Shown here piece by piece: positions 6,455-11,700 of a stretch of 11,700 bases of DNA. The DNA comes from an uncultured Chlorobiales bacterium (lineage in GTDB: Bacteria > Bacteroidota > Chlorobiia > Chlorobiales > Thermochlorobacteraceae). The position numbers and the translations under genes were made by a program. The notes under the pieces are model-generated. The model was not told the origin of the DNA. It ran no database searches and was given only the letters and a program-made list of their open reading frames with translations. Numbering within the stretch: the stretch's first letter is position 1; the number at the start of each line of letters is the position of its first letter. The stretch spans positions 1-11,700 of the forward strand of contig CALGMC010000221.1 of assembly GCA_937959145.1 (NCBI GenBank). The letters run 5' to 3'.

Positions 6455-7560
6455 TGACATCATTTTCTTTCTGGAAGTCTCAATACGACGCAAACAATCT
6501 TTCCGATTTTAACTTCAACTCGTCGGGTTTGCTGTGGCTGAAGTTGAAATCTTTCACGCGCCCTGAACTGCTTTCTCAATTAATTTCCGAACTACATCTC
6601 ACTCTGCCGAAATCAAAACTGAAAGAGAAAGCGGAAGCCGTTTTTGACTTCTTGCAATCACAAGGATTAGAAAACGCACATCGTCAGATAGACCAGTTCA
6701 TCAGGCGCAAACATGATGAAATACGCACCTCATATGACGAACAGAGATTGACCTCTGAACTTTACAAGTTAAGGTATTATGACTGGGGCGGTGACTACAA
6801 GAACAGTTTGGATAAATATCTCGTCGATGACTTCATCAAAGTTTATCAATCATATGACGAACTTTCAGCAAAGTTGGACGGCGAGATTCAAAGGAGCGTT
6901 CAAGGCTATGTGCTGTGCAGTTGGTATAACCATTGGTCTTCGATTCTTATTGAGAACATCTTTAAATCTCACCTCATCGTTCTTCCTGCTATCGGTCAAA
7001 TCAAAAAAGTAGATTTCTTTGTCAATCAAATTCCGTTTGATTTGAAGGTAACTTATCTACCCGTAAACTTTATTGAAGCAAAACGCAAAACGTTTGGATT
7101 GAGACCAGAGCTTACTGAACTCAAACAAAATGCGCGGAAGTTGAATATTGCTTTCCAAACGCATAAGAAGTCGGACGATACATACTACGAAATCGTCCAA
7201 AAGTTGAGAGATCGCAATACCAGCCAGAGTTTGTCTGTCCTGAAAGATATTGCCAATATGAGAAATCAGATTTTGAACGAGACGGTCAACAACCCAAGAG
7301 AGTTAATTCAAAACTTGTATGAACAACAGGGCGAAATGCGTTTCGATGCCGCCAATCGTCTTTTTCTCATCTTGGTTGACAAAAATAACTATGATGAATC
7401 TTGGAAGCTGAGACGCAACTTAGATGTGCTAAAGCCAAGCATCTTGTATTATCTCGACCGATTTACACAAAAGAATCTCGATGACTTGCGCGTAGAGTTT
7501 TCATATGCAGGACAAACCTATCGCTGTTTAGCCGACTGTGTTTTTGTAATTAAAGATTGA
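6454..7560 (+). CDS. Putative type II restriction endonuclease, PD-(D/E)XK fold (cassette R1)
   Basis: I do not recognise this 368-residue protein by overall similarity. Its position between two methyltransferase genes and a PD-(D/E)XK-like core support a restriction endonuclease. In that core, E167 lies in the helix WSSILIENIF, D187 in IKKVDFFV, and D197-L198-K199 in IPFDLKVT. The spacing E-x19-D-x9-DxK and the hydrophobic strands around D187 and DLK fit the fold. The N-terminal 150 residues and the C-terminal third are helix-rich and charged, plausible for DNA recognition or subunit contacts. The gene overlaps the preceding stop (TGATG at 6452) and the following start (TGATG at 7558), so translation is probably coupled. 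Base composition is lower in GC than lepA/lepB (22/60 at 6721-6780). It may be the large subunit of a heterodimer with the small nuclease downstream; that is inference. Confidence 0.65.
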   Translation: MTSFSFWKSQYDANNLSDFNFNSSGLLWLKLKSFTRPELLSQLISELHLTLPKSKLKEKAEAVFDFLQSQGLENAHRQIDQFIRRKHDEIRTSYDEQRLTSELYKLRYYDWGGDYKNSLDKYLVDDFIKVYQSYDELSAKLDGEIQRSVQGYVLCSWYNHWSSILIENIFKSHLIVLPAIGQIKKVDFFVNQIPFDLKVTYLPVNFIEAKRKTFGLRPELTELKQNARKLNIAFQTHKKSDDTYYEIVQKLRDRNTSQSLSVLKDIANMRNQILNETVNNPRELIQNLYEQQGEMRFDAANRLFLILVDKNNYDESWKLRRNLDVLKPSILYYLDRFTQKNLDDLRVEFSYAGQTYRCLADCVFVIKD

Positions 7561-8576
7561 TGAATATGTCCACAGAGCCATTTGGAAGATTGGATACCGC
7601 CACTGAATTGCGCCAGCGCGTTTTGCCTTTTTGCCGCTTGAAGTCAGGGGAGATTTGGGAAGATAGAGTGCGCGGACACAAGGTTGGCGTATTAGATGCA
7701 ACGAATCCAAACCACGCCCTCATGCTATTTGGTGAAGCAAGAGCCACGCTTGCCATTCAAGACCCGCCGTATAATGTGGTTGTTGGCAACGAGAACACCA
7801 GCAACTTATTCAAGATGAACTTGGACGAGTATCTCCGTTTCTCGCAGGCTTGGGTTGAAAACACTTTGAAGATTCTTTCCGACAATGCCAGTCTGTATGT
7901 TTGGCTCGGCGCAGACCAAAAAGAGCATTTCCAACCGCTCCCCGACTTCATGATTTTAATGCGACGGTATCCTGAATTGAAGTCGCGCAGTTTTATCACC
8001 ATGCGCAATCAACGTGGATACGGCACGCAGAAAAATTGGATGGCAGTTCGACAAGAATGTTTGTATTACACCAAAGGCAACGCCTATTTCAACGTTGAGG
8101 CGGAATACACCGACATTCCAAAAATTTTACGCGGCTACTACAAAGAGATAAACGGCGAGAAAACTGAAAATCTTCAGCGAAGCAAATCACAGAACATTCG
8201 TGCAGGCAATGTTTGGGTTGATGTTCAACAAGTGTTTTACAGAATGCATGAAAACGTCTCTGGTTGCTACGCTCAAAAGCCAATAAAAGCGATTGAGCGG
8301 ATTGTAAAAGCCAGTAGCCGCGAAGGCGATACCATTACCGATTTCTTTTCACATTCAGGCACAACGCTCATTGTTGGAGAGTTGATGAATCGCCGTGTTT
8401 TGACGATGGACAGCGACCCGATTTTTGCAGAATTAACCATTCGTCGCTTGGAGCACTTGCGAAAAACTGGCTCTCTTGGCTGGCAACATCACAACCCCTT
8501 TCCTGAAATCAACGACTTTTTAGTTGAACAATCCAGAGAAGAGCGGAACGAAACGGACTCATTAACCTTGTTCTAA
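7560..8576 (+). CDS. DNA methyltransferase, beta class, DPPY type (cassette M2)
   Basis: This is an amino-methyltransferase of the N4/N6 family, 338 residues. The motif order is circularly permuted relative to M1. The catalytic motif IQDPPYNVV (66-74) comes first, QKPIKAIERIVKAS (239-252) follows, and the cofactor-binding motif I, TDFFSHSGTTL (260-270), lies near the C-terminus, as in the beta class. DPPY favours adenine-N6 as the target. The usual FAGSGTT is here FSHSGTT, an uncommon variant that keeps the GTT. The ATG at 7560 overlaps the previous stop in TGATG, exactly as at the M1/R1 junction. An in-frame TTG at 7557 would add one residue and is less likely, and a further ATG exists at 7566. 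Having two methyltransferases of different classes in one cassette suggests each modifies one strand of an asymmetric site. Confidence 0.88.
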   Translation: MNMSTEPFGRLDTATELRQRVLPFCRLKSGEIWEDRVRGHKVGVLDATNPNHALMLFGEARATLAIQDPPYNVVVGNENTSNLFKMNLDEYLRFSQAWVENTLKILSDNASLYVWLGADQKEHFQPLPDFMILMRRYPELKSRSFITMRNQRGYGTQKNWMAVRQECLYYTKGNAYFNVEAEYTDIPKILRGYYKEINGEKTENLQRSKSQNIRAGNVWVDVQQVFYRMHENVSGCYAQKPIKAIERIVKASSREGDTITDFFSHSGTTLIVGELMNRRVLTMDSDPIFAELTIRRLEHLRKTGSLGWQHHNPFPEINDFLVEQSREERNETDSLTLF

Positions 8577-8582
8577 ATTCAT

Positions 8583-9233
8583 GTGAATCAACAATCGTCG
8601 CTTCGAGCATACACACCGAGCCAAATTCGCAACGGCATTTTCGCACTGAACACAAGGCGGTTCGGGACGGTCACCGAGTACTTAATAAAAATTTTAGCAA
8701 ACGCTGATTGGGGAAAAGATATTTCGCACGACCTTTTTGACGAGAAACAGAAACAGCGGATTGAAGTCAAGTTTTCACGCGCACTCCGCAAACACAAGGC
8801 GACGATTCAATCCCAAAATATCCTCGATGAAATCGTCAGTGCCGATAATGCTGAGAGAATGTTTGCTTCATCTGAATGGAGACTTCATAAATTTGATTGC
8901 AACATTCAGCAAATCAAGAAAAAGCAGTTTGACATCCTTTACTACGGAATTTTCTTCTCCGATAAAGTTCAAATTTTCAAAATTACACCCGACCAAATCG
9001 GGCGCAACATCAGCTATTCAGATAAACAACACTTTGGCAACAAGGGCGAAGGGCAATTTCATCTGAACAACGCCACCTACGATTATCATTTGAAGAACTT
9101 CTTTGAAGCAGAACTGACCTACGAAGCTCTTTTGAAACTGCTCCTAAAACTTCAAGATTCGGGCAAATTAAATCCGACCGTAATCACGCTCATTTTGTCT
9201 ATTTTCGTGCGCAACGCGACAAACCAACTTTGA
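8583..9233 (+). CDS. Putative small restriction endonuclease, PD-(D/E)XK-like (cassette R2)
   Basis: I do not recognise this 216-residue protein from its family. A PD-(D/E)XK-like core is visible near the N-terminus: E32 in the helix GTVTEYLIKIL, D50 in SHDLFDE, then E61-V62-K63 in RIEVKFSRA. This resembles a minimal nuclease domain followed by about 150 residues of unknown role. Location in the restriction-modification cassette supports a nuclease or nuclease subunit. The start is GTG at 8583. The ATG two bases earlier (8581) runs straight into TGA, giving a start-stop element that overlaps the GTG. The stop is 1 nt from the lepB start. Other possibilities are an accessory repair or specificity protein. 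Local GC is low (21/60 at 8941-9000). Confidence 0.55.
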   Translation: MNQQSSLRAYTPSQIRNGIFALNTRRFGTVTEYLIKILANADWGKDISHDLFDEKQKQRIEVKFSRALRKHKATIQSQNILDEIVSADNAERMFASSEWRLHKFDCNIQQIKKKQFDILYYGIFFSDKVQIFKITPDQIGRNISYSDKQHFGNKGEGQFHLNNATYDYHLKNFFEAELTYEALLKLLLKLQDSGKLNPTVITLILSIFVRNATNQL

Positions 9234-9234
9234 C

Positions 9235-10092
9235 ATGAACTCGCCATCATCAAAATCCAAGAAATCTTCTGAAAAGGCGTCGGGCGGTGAAAAGCCATCG
9301 GCACTGCGCGAGTGGCTGAACGCGGCGGTCTTTGCGGTTGTTGCCGCTTTTCTTATTAACACGTTTTTATTCCAAAACTACAATGTGCCGACCGGCTCAA
9401 TGGAGCGCACGATTTTGCCCGGCGATTTTCTCGTCGTGAGCAAACTGACTTACGGACCGCGCCTGCCACTCATTGGCTATCGCCTGCCCGGCTTTCGCGA
9501 AGTCAAGCAAAACGATATTGTCGTCTTCATTCAGCCGCGCACCGACGAAAACTACGTGAAGCGATGTGTCGCGGTTGCAGGTCAGACGCTTGAAATCAAA
9601 AATCGCGTGATGTATATCGACGGCGTTGAATCCCCTCTGCCTGAACAAGGACAATTCATCGGCGAAGCCGCACCACCGAACTATCCCGACCCCGCCATCT
9701 TTCCGAAATACGCGCCTTACAACAAGGACAACTACGGACCGATTCGCATTCCCCAAAAAGGCGATACCCTTATGCTCACGGCACAGAACTACGAATACTA
9801 TCGCTACCTTTTGGAATACGAAGGACAACAAGCGCGCTTGGTTAGCGGTCAAGTCGTGCTGAACGGACAGCCGACCACAACCTACATCGTCAAGCAGAAT
9901 TACTACTTCATGATTGGCGACAATCGCGACAACTCGCTCGACTCGCGCTTTTGGGGCTATGTGCCTGAATCCAACATTGTCGGCTCGCCGCTGTTCATTT
10001 ATTGGTCGTGGAATCCTGATTTACCATTGTTCAACATTTTTGGGAAAATCGCGTCGGTTCGCTGGAGCCGATTAGGAACATTTTTGAAGTAA
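9235..10092 (+). CDS. lepB: Signal peptidase I, first of two tandem copies
   Basis: This is an inner-membrane serine protease that removes signal peptides from exported proteins, 285 residues. After a charged, serine/lysine-rich cytoplasmic N-terminus there is a single membrane segment at about 28-46. The catalytic serine is S55 in VPTGSMERT, and the general-base lysine is K109 in YVKRCVAVAGQ. The late signature GDNRDNSLDSR is at 228-238. Residues about 130-210 are an extended insertion between the lysine box and the GDNRDNS box, longer than in small Gram-positive enzymes and shared with the next gene. The start lies 1 nt after the preceding nuclease gene, so translation may depend on coupling. 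The usual partner lepA is separated from it by the restriction-modification cassette. Confidence 0.96.
   Translation: MNSPSSKSKKSSEKASGGEKPSALREWLNAAVFAVVAAFLINTFLFQNYNVPTGSMERTILPGDFLVVSKLTYGPRLPLIGYRLPGFREVKQNDIVVFIQPRTDENYVKRCVAVAGQTLEIKNRVMYIDGVESPLPEQGQFIGEAAPPNYPDPAIFPKYAPYNKDNYGPIRIPQKGDTLMLTAQNYEYYRYLLEYEGQQARLVSGQVVLNGQPTTTYIVKQNYYFMIGDNRDNSLDSRFWGYVPESNIVGSPLFIYWSWNPDLPLFNIFGKIASVRWSRLGTFLK
9914..10020 (+). repeat. lepB paralogue repeat, copy 1
   Basis: Two blocks here are identical to the second lepB: 24 bp at 9914-9937 and 26 bp at 9995-10020. They recur at 10780-10803 and 10861-10886, the same offset of 866 bp for both. They encode the GDNRDNS box and the YWSWNPD segment. They mark a tandem duplication and could support recombination that removes one copy. 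Confidence 0.8.
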
Positions 10093-10097
10093 TTTGA

Positions 10098-10958
10098 ATG
10101 AACAACGAGCACGCACAAGAGCCTTTGAACGAAGATGAAACACTTGTAGAGCCTAACGCACGCTGGTGGCGCGATTGGCTCGAAGCCGTTCTATTTGCCA
10201 TCATCATTGCGTTCGTGCTTCGCACCTTTGTCGTCGAAGCCTATCGCATTCCCTCTTCTTCAATGGAAAACACGTTGCTCGTGGGCGACTTTCTGCTCGT
10301 CAATAAATTTCTTTATGGCGCGCAACTTCCCTTTACAGACATTCGCCTTCCCGCACTCAAACCGATAGAGCCAGGCGATGTGGTGGTTTTTAAGTTTCCG
10401 CGCGATAAAGAAACGAACTTCATCAAACGGTGTGTGGCGACGCCGGGTCAGACGATTGAAATCAAAAATAAAATCGTTTTTGTCGACGATGTTGAACAGG
10501 CATTTCCCATTGATGCCAAATACGGCGACGACACCGAGCCGTTGGGCAAGCCCGACCGCGCCATCTTTCCTTTTTTCTCGACCTTCAATCGCGACAACTA
10601 CGGCAAAGTGCGCATTCCGAAAAAAGGCGACACGCTCACGCTCGACGAGCAGTCGTTTTATCTTTACAAATTAATTTTGGAGTATGAATCGCACTCCGTC
10701 GCGCTCATGGGCGGAACGGTTTATGTAGACGGCAAACCAACAGATACTTATCAAGTCAAACAGAACTATTATTTTATGCTTGGCGACAATCGCGACAACT
10801 CGCATGACTCGCGCTATTGGGGTTTCGTGCCTGAATCGCACATCATCGGTTCAGCGTTGCTCATTTATTGGTCGTGGAATCCTGATGTGCATTTATCTAA
10901 CTTTTTTGAAAAATTGCGCACCGTTCGTTGGGAGAGAATTGGTCGCATCATTCATTAA
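10098..10958 (+). CDS. lepB: Signal peptidase I, second of two tandem copies
   Basis: This is a paralogue of the preceding gene, 286 residues, collinear along its length, with a gap of only 5 nt between them. It has one membrane segment at about 28-46, catalytic S55 in IPSSSMENT, the base K110 in FIKRCVATPGQ, and GDNRDNSHDSR at 229-239. All catalytic elements are kept, so both enzymes should be active. Differences lie in the acidic cytoplasmic N-terminus (rich in Glu/Asp, where copy 1 is rich in Ser/Lys) and in the residues before the serine (SS instead of TG). This hints at different substrates or partners. The next gene, a secreted outer-membrane protein, starts 43 nt later without a visible terminator, so it may be co-transcribed. 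Confidence 0.96.
   Translation: MNNEHAQEPLNEDETLVEPNARWWRDWLEAVLFAIIIAFVLRTFVVEAYRIPSSSMENTLLVGDFLLVNKFLYGAQLPFTDIRLPALKPIEPGDVVVFKFPRDKETNFIKRCVATPGQTIEIKNKIVFVDDVEQAFPIDAKYGDDTEPLGKPDRAIFPFFSTFNRDNYGKVRIPKKGDTLTLDEQSFYLYKLILEYESHSVALMGGTVYVDGKPTDTYQVKQNYYFMLGDNRDNSHDSRYWGFVPESHIIGSALLIYWSWNPDVHLSNFFEKLRTVRWERIGRIIH
10780..10886 (+). repeat. lepB paralogue repeat, copy 2
   Basis: This is the partner of the repeat at 9914-10020, with identical blocks at 10780-10803 and 10861-10886. Confidence 0.8.
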
Positions 10959-11001
10959 AAAACATCATATCTTTCTGTTGAAATCACCTATTCATCTGCT
11001 T

Positions 11002-11700
11002 GTGAAAAAAGGTCTCTTTGTATTTCTCACCTTCTTTTGTTGTTCATTATCGCTTCGGGCGCAAGGGTCGCTTTATTCGGTATTTGGTCTTGGCGACTTG
11101 TCGTATTTGCCCTCGTCGCAATCGAGCGGTATGGGCTATGTGGGCGTTGCCGTTCCGAGTTCGCTTTACATCAATCGCCTAAATCCTGCGATGCTTTCAG
11201 CGATTAACACCACGCGCATTAGCGGCGATTTGTCTTACACAGGGTTTTCGGCGACGGGCAATCTCGGCTCGACTTATCAAGCCTTCACAGGCTTTAGCGG
11301 CGCAGGCTTCGCCGTTCCGATTTGGAAAACCGTGTTTGCCACAGGCGTTTATCCGTATTCGCGATTGGACTACAATCAGCGACAAATCGGGCGGCTCGAA
11401 CTTCCCGAAACGGATACAACCAACCTCGAGTATCGCTATCGCGGCGTCGGCGGATTAAGCACCGTGCCGCTTGCGCTTGCCTTCACGCCATACAATAATC
11501 GGTTCAGAGGAACAGTTCGCTTGGGCGTTTCAATGAACATCATGTTCGGAACGGTAGAACGAACACGAGAAACTTTTTTCGGAAGCGCGCTCACCCCACA
11601 ACTGACGAGTAGCATCGAAGAACGCGCCTCAGGCACGACATTCACTTTCGGCGGCTCTTACACAAAGCCACGCCTCTTTTCTCGCACCGACCTGCTCACG
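11002..11700 (+). CDS. Outer-membrane beta-barrel protein, N-terminal part, runs off the window
   Basis: The frame is open from a GTG at 11002 to the last base: 233 codons, no stop. The first 20-21 residues are a signal peptide: MKKGLF, a hydrophobic stretch FVFLTFFCCSLSL, then RAQ with likely cleavage after the Ala or Gln. The mature part begins with SLYSVFGLGDL and contains SSGMGYVGVA and INRLNPAMLS. That MG-G-A plus NPA pattern is common in FadL-like and PorV/PorQ-like barrels of Bacteroidota/Chlorobiota. Alternating aromatic and small residues with many glycines continue to the end, as expected of beta-strands. There is no lipobox. A TTG at 10978 in the same frame would add eight residues, and the frame is open further upstream. 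The GTG is chosen because it gives a standard signal peptide. The specific substrate or role is not recognisable. Confidence 0.78.
   Translation, partial: MKKGLFVFLTFFCCSLSLRAQGSLYSVFGLGDLSYLPSSQSSGMGYVGVAVPSSLYINRLNPAMLSAINTTRISGDLSYTGFSATGNLGSTYQAFTGFSGAGFAVPIWKTVFATGVYPYSRLDYNQRQIGRLELPETDTTNLEYRYRGVGGLSTVPLALAFTPYNNRFRGTVRLGVSMNIMFGTVERTRETFFGSALTPQLTSSIEERASGTTFTFGGSYTKPRLFSRTDLLT

Larger units (their letters stand above)
5378..9233 (+). other. Four-gene restriction-modification cassette inserted between lepA and lepB
   Basis: The order is D12-class methyltransferase, putative nuclease, beta-class methyltransferase, small putative nuclease, all on the same strand with overlaps or gaps of 6 nt or less. 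The left edge is 5 nt from the lepA stop and the right edge 1 nt from the lepB start. Hand-counted lines inside are less GC-rich than in lepA and lepB. No integrase, transposase, direct-repeat boundary or controller (C-protein) gene is visible. The cassette therefore seems to depend on read-through from lepA for expression. Confidence 0.7.

Noticed and set aside
6730..6862. A 13-bp direct repeat, in frame, encoding SYDE twice 40 codons apart in the large nuclease.
   Set aside because: Flanking residues are not repeated, so it is probably a coincidence of codon choice and not a domain duplication.
7557..7559. TTG as the start of the beta-class methyltransferase.
   Set aside because: The adjacent ATG at 7560 gives the same TGATG overlap seen at the previous junction and is the stronger start codon.
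5373..9234. Attachment-site or target-site duplications flanking the restriction-modification cassette.
   Set aside because: I compared the few bases at both junctions and saw no convincing direct or inverted repeat.

Overview
The window reads as a chromosomal segment of a bacterium of the Bacteroidota/Chlorobiota side of the tree, possibly a Chloroherpeton-like member of the Chlorobiota. The assignment is by eye. It rests on an ArsA-family ATPase carrying an HSP20-like tail, two long LepB-type signal peptidases in tandem, an outer-membrane beta-barrel protein of the NPA-motif kind, and a near absence of Shine-Dalgarno sequences in front of the genes. The host genes look moderately GC-rich: hand counts of 29/60 at 4981-5040 and 30/60 at 9541-9600. 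The restriction-modification genes are lower: 22/60 at 6721-6780 and 21/60 at 8941-9000.

Layout. 1-1041 is the 3' part of a glutamate dehydrogenase gene. 1042-1390 is non-coding but not empty. It holds a phased array of ATTAC-N5-GTAAT dyads, then a textbook sigma-54 (-24/-12) promoter, then a short segment with alternative hairpins that ends in a GC-rich hairpin and a T-rich tail. Together these look like an activator-controlled small RNA of about 88 nt. 1391-2599 is an ArsA/Get3-like ATPase. 2630-3246 is a hicA-hicB toxin-antitoxin pair on the minus strand. Its upstream region (3251-3392) contains a 10-bp inverted repeat touching the toxin ribosome-binding region, and two hairpins whose 7-nt loops are exact complements.

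3528-10958 is a tightly packed plus-strand run. It starts with lepA (elongation factor 4) and ends with two lepB paralogues. The classical lepA-lepB neighbourhood is interrupted by a four-gene restriction-modification cassette (5378-9233). In order, these are a D12-class adenine methyltransferase, a putative PD-(D/E)XK nuclease, a beta-class DPPY methyltransferase, and a second, smaller putative PD-(D/E)XK nuclease. Junctions are 5 nt after lepA, TGATG stop/start overlaps inside the cassette, and 1 nt before lepB. The cassette has no visible controller gene and probably borrows the lepA promoter. Two methyltransferases of different classes plus two unlike nucleases suggest a system for an asymmetric site cut by a two-subunit enzyme; this is inference.

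11002 to the window end is the start of a secreted outer-membrane beta-barrel protein, a plausible client of the signal peptidases next to it.

The points most worth following up are the sigma-54/small-RNA locus, the kissing-loop structure at the hicA start, and the restriction-modification operon hidden inside lepA-lepB.
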